A stretch of 26,802 nt of DNA. Source: Treponema sp. UBA6852. GTDB lineage: Bacteria; Spirochaetota; Spirochaetia; Treponematales; Treponemataceae. The notes under the pieces are model-generated. The model ran no database searches and was not told the origin of the DNA. It saw nothing but the letters and a program-made list of their open reading frames with translations. The stretch covers positions 1 to 26,802 of the forward strand of contig DKDI01000023.1 of NCBI GenBank assembly GCA_002449305.1. Direction: 5' to 3'. Shown here one piece after another: positions 5,961 through 13,295 of the stretch (positions are counted from its first letter, which is position 1; the number at the start of each line of letters is the position of its first letter). The position numbers were made by a program, and so were the translations under genes.

Positions 5961-7973
5961 ATGGAAAATGAGAACCGCCCAAAGCGGACACTTGAACCCG
6001 GCACGCTTGACAAAACCCGGAAAAATATCGGACCAATAGATGCTAATGAGGCTCTTTTTATGCAGAAAAAACTTGGCGGTGAAGTTCTCCGCGAAAAATT
6101 ATCTCCAGCGGACTATTCAAACATGCCGGCAAACAGGAGAAGGCAGGATGTTGTGGTAAAAGCGTCTGGAAGATCTGCTTCGGATATTTCGTCTCAAAGC
6201 GCGTCGTTCGGCTCATCGTTTTCTTCGGCGGCTGTGGGCGGAATAAAGGCTTCTGCAAAAAAAATACGCACGGACGATGATTTGCCTGAGATTTCCGCGC
6301 ATGACTTAAAGCTTATGGACAAAACCATGATGGCTCCTGGCTGTGATATTAAGCCGGACTTTGGCTTGTTCAACTTCTTCTATAGAATGTCTGCCAAGAA
6401 CCGCGAGCGTGTGCAGAAAAAATTCGGTGAATACATTGTGCGCCGCCACGTTGACCACATTCAGTCTTTTATCGGAACTATAAAAACATTTATTCAGATT
6501 TCCCCGGATGTATACAAAGCCAAAATCGCTACAGAAACCGACCTTAAATTTAAGTTTCTTAGAACCGTTGGCAAGTGGACACTCCGCGACATCAAGCTTC
6601 TGGCAATGGATGTTGAAAACGCTTCGGACTATCTTACAGTTCCTATGCTTATTCCTTTTGTGCGGGCGGTTTACAGGCAGCTTCTGACCGTTTACTATAT
6701 TGGCGAGCAACAGGTTTCGCTTTTAATAAAAGACATTTACACGGATCTTGCTGAATTTCCGAATGCGGACAAAGCAAAACTTCAGACTTTGGTAAAGCAA
6801 GGTGTAACGGAATGGCTTTACGTGCATGACCAGATTATTCAGGGAATGTATCCTCTTTTAATGAGAATGTCTTCCGATGAATTTGTTGAGTTCCCGGATT
6901 TCTTTAAAGTCAAAATTGTAGAAATTCTTAAATTCCTTGGAATTTCAAAGTTCGACCTTCTTCTTCCTGAAAAAAAGAAAAAAGAAAAAAAGCAGGAAGA
7001 GGCACAAGAAAAGAAAAAGCAAGAAGTTCACCATATTGCAGGCGAAAAAAACGAAATTGTAAATATGGGGCTTAAAATTCTTGACCAGCTTTTTCCGCAG
7101 GCAGGATTTCTTCACTTGGAGCGGCATCCAGATTTGTTCCCGTACTTTAATCCAATTTACAATTTTGAAGACGGATTCAACGTTATTGCGCCTGAAAATC
7201 CTTTGCAGGTAACGATTGTTCTTATTTTGATTATCGAGGATTTCCTAAAAGGCTGCCGGAACATAAAGTTCAATATTGAAGCGGACGAAAAACTTGCCGC
7301 CTATCCGGACAAGCTTGATTCTGCAATGGAAGACTGGGCTTCTTATTATGAAGATTTGTTTGCAAAAAAGCTTGGCGACTATTTGCGTTCCTATGTGAAT
7401 TCAATTTACTCGCAGAAGGAATATGCCCAGAGTAAATTCGGCAAGGAAAACTTGAACAACATTTTGTGGCGCATAAAATTTTATTTTCTTCCAAACTACA
7501 AGTTCAACGCTCCGGTTTTGCAGAAGCCCGTAAATGATGCAAAGTACAGACCGCTTGCCGCCCGAACTGACTACATTAGAAGCGTTCTTACGGCTCTTGT
7601 CCGCAGAATCGATGAGAATTCCGCTGGAAAGAAAACTGTGCTTGGCGTTTTGAATCCATGGGACCGTTACACGTTCGATTTGCCAAATGCGGTTTCAAAA
7701 AGAATTGATGTGCTTCTTGGCGCAAAAAGAGATGACGATGTTACAGCCGCCACAAATGCGAATCTTATAAAGTACACGCTTTGCACTGTTTCAGTTTTGG
7801 ACTGGTGGATAAACAATCCTTCAAGCCCGGCTTACGATGCGAATTCTTCCAAGCTTTACCGCATTTCAGAAAAAGACGGAGGTCCTTTGTTTTCTGTTCC
7901 AGAGCGTTCAGACCAGAATCAGCTTTTTGCAGAAGGCGTAAAAAAGGCAATCGAAGCAAAACGCAGCAAATAG
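5961..7973 (+). CDS. Conserved-looking 670-aa protein of unknown function
   Basis: I do not recognise a domain. The first ~125 residues are charged and Ser/Ala rich with low complexity, which suggests disorder. From about residue 130 the sequence becomes mostly helical and aromatic-rich. A lysine/glutamate stretch (EKKKKEKKQEEAQEKKK) around residues 336-352 looks like a linker or coiled coil between two folded parts. No signal peptide, membrane segment, Walker motif or obvious catalytic motif was seen, so it is probably cytoplasmic. AGGAG at 5951-5955 fixes the start. It lies 26 bases after the DUF2804-like gene in the same direction and is followed by a composite repeat. It may be a spirochaete-specific protein. 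Confidence 0.8.
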   Translation: MENENRPKRTLEPGTLDKTRKNIGPIDANEALFMQKKLGGEVLREKLSPADYSNMPANRRRQDVVVKASGRSASDISSQSASFGSSFSSAAVGGIKASAKKIRTDDDLPEISAHDLKLMDKTMMAPGCDIKPDFGLFNFFYRMSAKNRERVQKKFGEYIVRRHVDHIQSFIGTIKTFIQISPDVYKAKIATETDLKFKFLRTVGKWTLRDIKLLAMDVENASDYLTVPMLIPFVRAVYRQLLTVYYIGEQQVSLLIKDIYTDLAEFPNADKAKLQTLVKQGVTEWLYVHDQIIQGMYPLLMRMSSDEFVEFPDFFKVKIVEILKFLGISKFDLLLPEKKKKEKKQEEAQEKKKQEVHHIAGEKNEIVNMGLKILDQLFPQAGFLHLERHPDLFPYFNPIYNFEDGFNVIAPENPLQVTIVLILIIEDFLKGCRNIKFNIEADEKLAAYPDKLDSAMEDWASYYEDLFAKKLGDYLRSYVNSIYSQKEYAQSKFGKENLNNILWRIKFYFLPNYKFNAPVLQKPVNDAKYRPLAARTDYIRSVLTALVRRIDENSAGKKTVLGVLNPWDRYTFDLPNAVSKRIDVLLGAKRDDDVTAATNANLIKYTLCTVSVLDWWINNPSSPAYDANSSKLYRISEKDGGPLFSVPERSDQNQLFAEGVKKAIEAKRSK

Positions 7974-8013
7974 CGTGGACAATGGCATGGGAATGTCCTA
8001 AAAGTATCTTTTT

Positions 8014-8195
8014 TGTCATTTTCGGGTTTGACCCGAAAATCTAAATGTATATATTGCAATCATTTAGAGATTGCTAACTGAGTTTGCCATGCAAACATCG
8101 CAGTTCAAGCACGACAATGACATTTAGAACTTATTAGACAGCCCATCTATTGGAATGTTATAGCAGATTCCCGTGTCATAAGCACGAGAATGACA
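8014..8195. repeat. Composite palindromic element, TGTCAT ... ATGACA
   Basis: The left end is TGTCAT overlapping the perfect hairpin ATTTTCGGGT-ttg-ACCCGAAAAT (8018-8040). The right end is ATTCCCGTG-tcataag-CACGAGAAT (8167-8191, one mismatch) running into ATGACA (8190-8195). Between them lie a decayed right half (8103-8122), the hairpin GTTTGC/GCAAAC (8082-8096) and CTAAATG/CATTTAG (8041-8067). The element fills the 247-base gap between the 670-aa gene and thyX. The same architecture recurs at 10495-10562 and 13133-13272. Confidence 0.65.
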
Positions 8196-8220
8196 CTTTA
8201 TTTAATAAAAAGAGGTATTT

Positions 8221-9057
8221 ATGGCACATTGCATTGTTCCTGCCGCAGAAGAAATTTTGGACAAGGAATTTCAAGTTTTAGACAAAGGCTTTGTCCGTCT
8301 GGTTGACTATTATGGCAGCGACTCAAGAATCGTACAGGCGGCCCGTGTTTCCTATGGCGAAGGAACAAAAACTGTAAGCCAGGACGGAGCGTTAATAGAT
8401 TATCTTTTGCGCCACCAGCACACTTCTCCTTTTGAGCAGGTTGTTTTTACATTCCACTTGAAAATGCCGATTTTTGTAGCGCGCCAGTGGGTTCGGCATA
8501 GAATGGGCAGAATGAATGAAGTTTCCGGCAGATACAGCATTATGAAAGATGAATTTTATGTTCCGGAAAATTCGTGCATTTCAAAGCAGTCAACAAATAA
8601 CAAGCAAGGCCGCGGAGAAGCTTTTGAAGAGCAGCAGGCAAAAGAATTTCAGGCTGAATTTATTGAAGGCCAGCAAAAAGCCTACGAAGTTTACAAAGAC
8701 ATGGTTGAAAAAGGAATTGCAAGGGAAATTGCCCGCATAAATCTTCCGCTCGCATTGTACACGGAATTTTACTGGCAAATGGATTTGCATAATTTGTTCC
8801 ACTTTTTAAAGCTCAGGCTCGACAGCCATGCCCAGTATGAAATCCGCTTGTACGCAGAAAAAATTCTTGAGATTATAAAAACTGTTTGTCCAATGGCAGT
8901 AAGTTCATTTGAAAATACAATGGAAAAAGCGGTTTCGTTTAATGGCGAAGAAATGGAAGCTTTGCGCAAAATTTTGAACGGAGAAGAAAATCCTATTCAG
9001 GACGAAAAGAAACTGAAAAGGTTCAACGAAAAAATCAAGACAGGCGTTCAGCTTTAA
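8221..9057 (+). CDS. thyX: Flavin-dependent thymidylate synthase ThyX
   Basis: ThyX makes dTMP from dUMP using FAD, NADPH and methylene-tetrahydrofolate, replacing ThyA. The signature RHR-x7-S is present as RHRMGRMNEVS at residues 92-102. The preceding block LRHQHTSPFEQ (63-73) is the conserved substrate/FAD region, and REIARINLPLALYTEFYWQMDLHN matches the C-terminal conserved block. At 278 aa the protein is slightly longer than usual, with a lysine-rich tail. AGAGG at 8211-8215 is the ribosome site. The gene stands alone between an intergenic repeat and a bidirectional terminator. Presence of ThyX implies the cell does not depend on ThyA, although a thyA elsewhere cannot be excluded. Confidence 0.96.
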   Translation: MAHCIVPAAEEILDKEFQVLDKGFVRLVDYYGSDSRIVQAARVSYGEGTKTVSQDGALIDYLLRHQHTSPFEQVVFTFHLKMPIFVARQWVRHRMGRMNEVSGRYSIMKDEFYVPENSCISKQSTNNKQGRGEAFEEQQAKEFQAEFIEGQQKAYEVYKDMVEKGIAREIARINLPLALYTEFYWQMDLHNLFHFLKLRLDSHAQYEIRLYAEKILEIIKTVCPMAVSSFENTMEKAVSFNGEEMEALRKILNGEENPIQDEKKLKRFNEKIKTGVQL

Positions 9058-9061
9058 AAGA

Positions 9062-9096
9062 AAAAGGCTGTTCAAAATTTCATTGAGCAGCCTTTT
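9062..9096. terminator. Bidirectional terminator between thyX and the HdeD-like gene
   Basis: AAAAGGCTGTTCA and TGAGCAGCCTTTT pair over 13 positions with one G-U wobble around a 9-base loop. A and T tracts flank both sides. It ends thyX (+) and the HdeD-like gene (-). Confidence 0.85.
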
Positions 9097-9103
9097 CAAA
9101 AAT

Positions 9104-9643
9104 CTATTCTATTATTTCTGCTTCGACTTCAGTTGGAGAATATTTCCATTCCCTAAATGCGAATATTATTCCAGAAACTAAAATTAGAACTCCAGCGGCT
9201 CTTACAAGTTTTACGCCAAAGTCGGCAGGAAACATAAAAAGCAAAACTGCAATAAAAATTGAGCAAATGGCTTCTGTTATAAACGGAGCGGAATTTTCTG
9301 TTCCGCCAACCAAAATGAATTGTGCAATCGCCGACAAAAGCAAAAACACAGCCTGAATATAAAGAAAAATCCGCACAATTTTTTGAATCATGCTGAAAAA
9401 TGCGAACGGAAGAATTACTGCGAGAATTCCAACTAAAATTCCTGCAATGCTTTTTATAATTAAAGTGCGTTCAAAATAAGGCGCAAACGAAAATCTTTTT
9501 ACTTTTAAAATAGAATTGATTCCGTTTACAATTGCGCCGATTCCAATCAGAATTACAATTGCCTCAATGCTTGACTTGGGATTTATAACAGCCAAAAGTC
9601 CGACAACTGCGCTTAGGATTCCTAAAAAAATTCTTGGATTCAT
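9104..9643 (-). CDS. HdeD/DUF308-family membrane protein
   Basis: This 179-aa protein is built of about six hydrophobic helices arranged as pairs: FLGILSAVVGLLAVI, IEAIVILIGIGAIV, IAGILVGILAVILPF, FLYIQAVFLLLSAIAQFIL, ICSIFIAVLLFMF and AGVLILVSGIIFAF. The repeated Gly-rich hairpins and the length match the DUF308 (HdeD-like) family. Enterobacterial HdeD is linked to acid resistance, but the biochemical function of the family is unknown. The ATG follows a strong GGAGGG ribosome site. It is divergent from the methyltransferase gene, with which it appears to share a palindromic -35 box. Confidence 0.85.
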   Translation of the reverse strand: MNPRIFLGILSAVVGLLAVINPKSSIEAIVILIGIGAIVNGINSILKVKRFSFAPYFERTLIIKSIAGILVGILAVILPFAFFSMIQKIVRIFLYIQAVFLLLSAIAQFILVGGTENSAPFITEAICSIFIAVLLFMFPADFGVKLVRAAGVLILVSGIIFAFREWKYSPTEVEAEIIE

Positions 9644-9671
9644 GCTCCCTCCGAATGAAAATGTTACTTGA

Positions 9672-9698
9672 ATTATAGCATTTATTTATAATTTGCAA
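9672..9698 (-). promoter_or_regulatory. Probable promoter of the HdeD-like gene
   Basis: On the minus strand TTGCAA (9693-9698) is followed after 15 bases by TATAAT (9672-9677). The spacing is short. Because TTGCAA is its own complement, the same six bases also serve as -35 for the opposite gene. Confidence 0.4.
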
Positions 9699-9721
9699 AA
9701 TAGCAAAACTGCTTTTATAAT
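9693..9721 (+). promoter_or_regulatory. Promoter of the methyltransferase gene (leaderless)
   Basis: TTGCAA (9693-9698), 17 bases, TATAAT (9716-9721). The ATG begins at 9728, only six bases after the -10 box, so transcription should start at or next to the start codon. Confidence 0.7.
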
Positions 9722-9727
9722 AGAAGA

Positions 9728-10465
9728 ATGAAGTTTGTTCAGAATTTAATTGAATATTACGATGAGCTTTTTAAAGTTACAGAAGCTCAAAAAAAATTAT
9801 ATATGGAATTATGTGAAAACTTTAGCTCGCCTGTCAGGTTTTTGAGAGCTTTTTGCGGCTCTGGGCTTTTTGAAAGTTCGCTTTCCAAGCAAGGGCATGA
9901 TGTTACAGGAATTGAAAACTGCGAAGAGCTTTTGCATACGGCAAATTTGCGCCGAAGAAACCAGTTGATGTCAATCCGTTTTTTTCAGATGGAAGCAGAA
10001 GACATGACGAAATTTTTAGGCAAAAATTTTTACAACATTGTTTCTATTTTAAACAGCCGCTTGCTTTTTTTAGGCGGAAGAGAAAAAATCAGGCAGTTTT
10101 TCTTTGACTGCAAAACTCTTATGTCGCCAGACGGTTTTCTTGTCATTCAGTGCATCAATTTTGAAAACAGAAAAGATGAAAAGTTTTTTCAGCTTAAATG
10201 CCGTGAAAGTGTGAGAGCCAAGCTTTTTTCTGAAGTAATGACTGCACAAGACGAATCCAAGCTTTTTTCCATGAACCTTGAAACTGGCAACGGCAAGCTT
10301 CTTCCTATAGTAAAAGATATTCCGATTTATCCTTTGCTTCCTTCCGAAATAGAAGATTTTGCAGAAGACGCAGGTTTTAAAAGCGCAGATTTTTTTGCTG
10401 ACTTTGAAAAGTCCGAATTCACAGGAAATGAAGAAGAATTTATTGTGGTTTTAAAAACAGAATGA
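9728..10465 (+). CDS. Class I SAM-dependent methyltransferase
   Basis: This 245-aa protein has the layout of a small-molecule class I methyltransferase. Motif I is FLRAFCGSGLFESSL (about residues 38-52), with CGSG in place of the common GxGxG and preceded by Phe instead of Asp. Motif II ends in the acidic GIENCEEL, where E would bind the ribose of SAM. MEAEDM matches the adenine-binding acidic motif, and the block MSPDGFLVIQCINFE matches motif III. The substrate cannot be told. No ribosome site precedes the ATG; a consensus -10 box ends six bases before it, so translation is probably leaderless. The gene converges on the small exported protein gene across a composite repeat. Confidence 0.75.
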   Translation: MKFVQNLIEYYDELFKVTEAQKKLYMELCENFSSPVRFLRAFCGSGLFESSLSKQGHDVTGIENCEELLHTANLRRRNQLMSIRFFQMEAEDMTKFLGKNFYNIVSILNSRLLFLGGREKIRQFFFDCKTLMSPDGFLVIQCINFENRKDEKFFQLKCRESVRAKLFSEVMTAQDESKLFSMNLETGNGKLLPIVKDIPIYPLLPSEIEDFAEDAGFKSADFFADFEKSEFTGNEEEFIVVLKTE

Positions 10466-10590
10466 CACTTTGTTAAAAAAAATGATTACTTAAATGTCAT
10501 TCCCATGCTTAACATGGGAATCTATGTTTTAGAAGATACTCCGGTCAAGCCGGAGTATGACAATAAAATTATTAAGCAATCACAAAGTGT
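10465..10590. repeat. Nested inverted repeats with composite element 10495-10562
   Basis: An outer pair ACACTTTGT (10465-10473) / ACAAAGTGT (10582-10590) encloses a composite element. That element starts with TGTCAT (10495) and ATTCCCATG-cttaa-CATGGGAAT (10499-10521), and ends with ATACTCCGG-tcaag-CCGGAGTAT (10536-10558) running into ATGACA (10557-10562). Both inner hairpins are perfect 9-bp stems with five-base loops. The region lies between two converging genes and may act as their terminator. Confidence 0.7.
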
Positions 10591-10600
10591 TAGCTAAATT

Positions 10601-10975
10601 TTATTTCTGAAATTTAATTTTAACGTCGTAGCCTTCAGAAGTCCACTTTGGATCAATGTGCATATCCAAATCAGCATTGAGAGTAATCGGCTTTGTGAAT
10701 TTGTACGAGCGTTCTGTTTCTTCGCAGTCAAAAGAAATGCTTACACCGGAAGTGCTTGGGCGAATTTTAAAGTTCTCTACATTTGAATCGTCAAAAGTGA
10801 AAACTGTTTCTCCACTAGAAGCTTTTGTAAGAATAATTTTTCCGTCTGCATTGAAAGTCCAGTTTGCATCCCAGTTTTCATCCTGCCAAGTTCCCTGAAT
10901 GTCCTTCAAGTCAAGAGCGAACATTCCCGCAGTTCCCATAACAAGAGCCGCTGCAATTGCAAAAATTTTTTTCAT
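10601..10975 (-). CDS. Small exported protein of unknown function
   Basis: This 124-aa protein starts with a clear signal peptide (MKKIFAIAAALVMGTAGMFA, cleavage before LDLKD). The start at 10975 is chosen over the longer frame because AGGAGG stands just upstream and the signal peptide begins exactly there. The longer version would overlap pgsA. The mature part (about 104 aa) starts DIQGTWQDENWDANWTFNADGK, a pattern seen in small lipocalin-like or other beta-rich periplasmic proteins, but I cannot assign a family. It follows pgsA after 17 bases and is probably co-transcribed with it. Confidence 0.8.
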   Translation of the reverse strand: MKKIFAIAAALVMGTAGMFALDLKDIQGTWQDENWDANWTFNADGKIILTKASSGETVFTFDDSNVENFKIRPSTSGVSISFDCEETERSYKFTKPITLNADLDMHIDPKWTSEGYDVKIKFQK

Positions 10976-10992
10976 ATTTCCTCCTATAAAGT

Positions 10993-11601
10993 TTACATTG
11001 CCTTTTTCAGTATGCTTCCAAAATTTTTTAAGTAATCTATAAACGAAACATAAGCCAAAATTACACAAACAACAAAAAATGCCTGGCCTATGTGAAGCAA
11101 AAGTTTCATGTCCAAGTTCCAAGCCGAAGCAAGCTCTGTGCGAACAAATGCTTCCTGTATTAAAGCTACAAAGCATGAAGCCACATAAAATACAGTTTTA
11201 ATTTTTCCGCCTTTTCTTGCCGCAATTGCAGTTCCTTGTTTTGCCGCGACCATTCTTAAAAAGTTCTGGCTGAATTCCCTGTAAAGAATCAGAACATAGC
11301 AAACGACCGGCATATATCCAGAAAAAACAAAGCAAGTGAACATTGAAAGATGAAGAAAAACATCGGCAAAAGGATCAAACATTTTTCCAAAGTCGCTTAC
11401 ATCATTCAGCTTGCGTGCGTAGTGTCCGTCAAAATAATCTGTGAGTTCCGCAAATGCAAGAAGTGGAATCGCAACGCAAATTGAAGCAATGGCAACAGGA
11501 CTTCCGTTTTCAAATCCAAGCCAGACTGGAATGTTATATATTATAAAAATTATTGGCGCTAAAATAATCCTGGAAAGTGTGAATTTATTTGAAATTCTCA
11601 T
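10993..11601 (-). CDS. pgsA: CDP-alcohol phosphatidyltransferase, PgsA-like
   Basis: The full CDP-alcohol phosphatidyltransferase signature D-xx-DG-xx-AR-x8-G-xxx-D-xxx-D is intact: D55, D58, G59, A62, R63, G72, D76 and D80. The 202-aa length and the hydrophobic helices around it fit an integral inner-membrane enzyme. PgsA makes phosphatidylglycerol phosphate from CDP-diacylglycerol and glycerol-3-phosphate. That is the most likely reaction, but related enzymes using other alcohols share the motif. No ribosome site precedes the ATG, and a TATAAT box ends nine bases before it, so the mRNA probably has almost no leader. It heads a two-gene unit with the small exported protein and is divergent from radA. 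Confidence 0.85.
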   Translation of the reverse strand: MRISNKFTLSRIILAPIIFIIYNIPVWLGFENGSPVAIASICVAIPLLAFAELTDYFDGHYARKLNDVSDFGKMFDPFADVFLHLSMFTCFVFSGYMPVVCYVLILYREFSQNFLRMVAAKQGTAIAARKGGKIKTVFYVASCFVALIQEAFVRTELASAWNLDMKLLLHIGQAFFVVCVILAYVSFIDYLKNFGSILKKAM

Positions 11602-11610
11602 AATAAATTC

Positions 11611-11639
11611 ATTATAGAAGATTTTTGCTGTTTTAGCAA
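11611..11639 (-). promoter_or_regulatory. Promoter of pgsA (near-leaderless)
   Basis: On the minus strand TTGCTA (11634-11639), 17 bases, TATAAT (11611-11616). The ATG begins at 11601, nine bases after the -10 box, so the leader would be about 0-4 bases. Confidence 0.65.
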
Positions 11640-11684
11640 TAAACGTTTTTTTATGCTTAAAATCTACACTGTTTTTTTGTGGTA

Positions 11685-11713
11685 ATGACTTTTTGGCGGA
11701 ATTTGAATATAGT
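11685..11713 (+). promoter_or_regulatory. Promoter of radA (near-leaderless)
   Basis: ATGACT (11685-11690), 17 bases, TATAGT (11708-11713). The chosen ATG is at 11723, nine bases on. A start at the earlier ATG of the frame (11693) would put the start codon upstream of the -10 box, which supports the downstream start. Confidence 0.5.
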
Positions 11714-11722
11714 AGGAAAAAT

Positions 11723-13072
11723 ATGGCGAAAAAATCTGTTGTTTACAAATGCTCAAAGTGCGGCTACACTCAACCTGCCTGGCTTGGAAGATGTCCTGAA
11801 TGCGGAGAATGGAATTCTCTTGAAGAGTGCATTTTGGATTCAAACGCTCCAAAATCATCTTTAAAATCTGACGGAACAGTTTTAAAAGCTAAGCCAGTTC
11901 CAATGCAAAAAGTTTCGCAGCAAAATAATTCGCGGATTTCAACTGGCAATGAGGAATTTGACCGTGTGCTTGGCGGCGGAGCAACAAAGCGAAGCGCAAT
12001 TCTTGTTGGCGGAGAACCAGGAATAGGAAAATCAACACTTCTTTTGCAGGCGGCGGCAAGTCTTCTTCCCAAAGGAAAAATTCTTTACGTTAGTGGAGAA
12101 GAATCCGCAGGGCAAATAAAAAGCCGAGCAAACCGCTTGAACCTTGAAGCCGGCTCTTTGGAAATTTTATGCACAATGCGGCTTGAAGACATTCTTGATG
12201 CGCTTGACTCGCTGAATCCTCTGGTTGTCATTGTGGATTCAATCCAGACTGTTTATTCCGTGGAAGCAGGACTTGTGCCTGGAACTATAACGCAGCTAAA
12301 ATATTGCAGTAACGAGCTGATTGGATGGGTAAAAGAAAGGGACAGCGTTTTGTTTATGACTGCCCATGTTACAAAAGACGGAAGCATTGCCGGTCCAAAA
12401 AGCCTTGAGCACATGGTTGACACAGTTTTATCTTTTGAGCGGACAAGCGATGAAGTTAGATTTCTGCGCGCTCAAAAAAATAGATTCGGATCTGTTGATG
12501 AACTTGGTCTTTTTGAAATGGATGAAAAAGGACTTAAGTGCGTTTCAGACCCAAGCTCGCTTTTTATAACACGAAGAAAAAAAGAAACTCCAGCCGGAAT
12601 TGCTTGCGCTAGCGTTTTTGAAGGAAGCCGGGTTTTTATTGTTGAAATTCAGGCATTGACTGTTCCTGCAAAAGCCGCTGTAAACCGTGTCTATTCAGAA
12701 AAAATTGACTCGGCAAGAGTGAGCAGAGTTGCTGCGGTTCTTGAAAAAAGGCTTGGAATAAAATTCAGCGATCAGGATATTTATATAAATGTTGCCGGTG
12801 GAATAAGGCTTTCAGAAAGCGCGATTGACGGAGCATTGGCAGCGGCTCTTTATTCAGCAAGAACAGACATCTCGCTCCCGGAAAAAACTGCAATTGTAGG
12901 AGAAATAAGCCTTGCCGGTGAAATCCGTCCTGTTACAAAACAAAAGCAAAGGATAAAAGCTGCGTGGGACCTTGGCTTTCAAAAATTTATTGTTCCTGAA
13001 TCCGAGGCTGGAGCAACACAAGTAGAAACTATAAAGGATCTTATAAAATGTCTTTTTGTGGAAAGTAAATAG
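11723..13072 (+). CDS. radA: DNA repair protein RadA (Sms)
   Basis: RadA is a RecA-like DnaB-type helicase that helps process recombination intermediates. All domains are present in this 449-aa version. The N-terminal zinc finger has C10, C13, C24 and C27, and Walker A is GEPGIGKST at 97-105. The RadA-specific KNRFG motif is at 252-256, and the C-terminal Lon-protease-like domain contains VAGGIRLSESAIDGALAAAL. The start at 11723 gives the standard MAKKSVVYKCSKCG N-terminus; a frame starting 30 bases earlier adds residues that do not look native. AGGA lies just before the ATG, but it may fall outside the transcript. The gene stands alone, divergent from pgsA and convergent with pheS. Confidence 0.96.
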   Translation: MAKKSVVYKCSKCGYTQPAWLGRCPECGEWNSLEECILDSNAPKSSLKSDGTVLKAKPVPMQKVSQQNNSRISTGNEEFDRVLGGGATKRSAILVGGEPGIGKSTLLLQAAASLLPKGKILYVSGEESAGQIKSRANRLNLEAGSLEILCTMRLEDILDALDSLNPLVVIVDSIQTVYSVEAGLVPGTITQLKYCSNELIGWVKERDSVLFMTAHVTKDGSIAGPKSLEHMVDTVLSFERTSDEVRFLRAQKNRFGSVDELGLFEMDEKGLKCVSDPSSLFITRRKKETPAGIACASVFEGSRVFIVEIQALTVPAKAAVNRVYSEKIDSARVSRVAAVLEKRLGIKFSDQDIYINVAGGIRLSESAIDGALAAALYSARTDISLPEKTAIVGEISLAGEIRPVTKQKQRIKAAWDLGFQKFIVPESEAGATQVETIKDLIKCLFVESK

Positions 13073-13132
13073 CCCAAATATTGAAACTATCATTATTGGG
13101 CGCGCTAATTTGTCATTGCTGGATAATTTTAT

Positions 13133-13272
13133 TGTCATACTCCGGCTTAATCGGAGTATATCCTGAAATACGTCTGACCAAGGTACGCTTACGCTCAAGA
13201 CTTTGACTCAGCCGTTTTTAGATTTTTGATAAACCCTAAATAAAAATTCCCGTGTCAAGCACGGGAATGACA
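13133..13272. repeat. Composite palindromic element, TGTCAT ... ATGACA
   Basis: The left end is TGTCAT overlapping ATACTCCG-gcttaat-CGGAGTAT (13137-13159). The right end is ATTCCCGTG-tcaag-CACGGGAAT (13246-13268) running into ATGACA (13267-13272). These are the same two hairpin types as at 10495-10562, in swapped order and about 85 bases apart. It lies in the 223-base gap between the converging radA and pheS genes. The middle part shows no clear feature; it shares the 10-mer TACGCTTACG with the loop at 4794-4803. Confidence 0.7.
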
Positions 13273-13295
13273 GCTAATCAATTAATTTTATAAAA

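Noticed and set aside
10976..11176. Longer N-terminus of the small exported protein overlapping pgsA
   Set aside because: The extra residues are out-of-frame pgsA sequence. A perfect ribosome site and signal peptide support the start at 10975.
11693..11722. Earlier ATG of radA
   Set aside because: It would add ten residues before the conserved zinc-finger start and lies upstream of the probable -10 box.
13073..13295. Possible tRNA or structured RNA in the gap between radA and pheS
   Set aside because: No cloverleaf or CCA-type end was found; the hairpins are those of the composite repeat.
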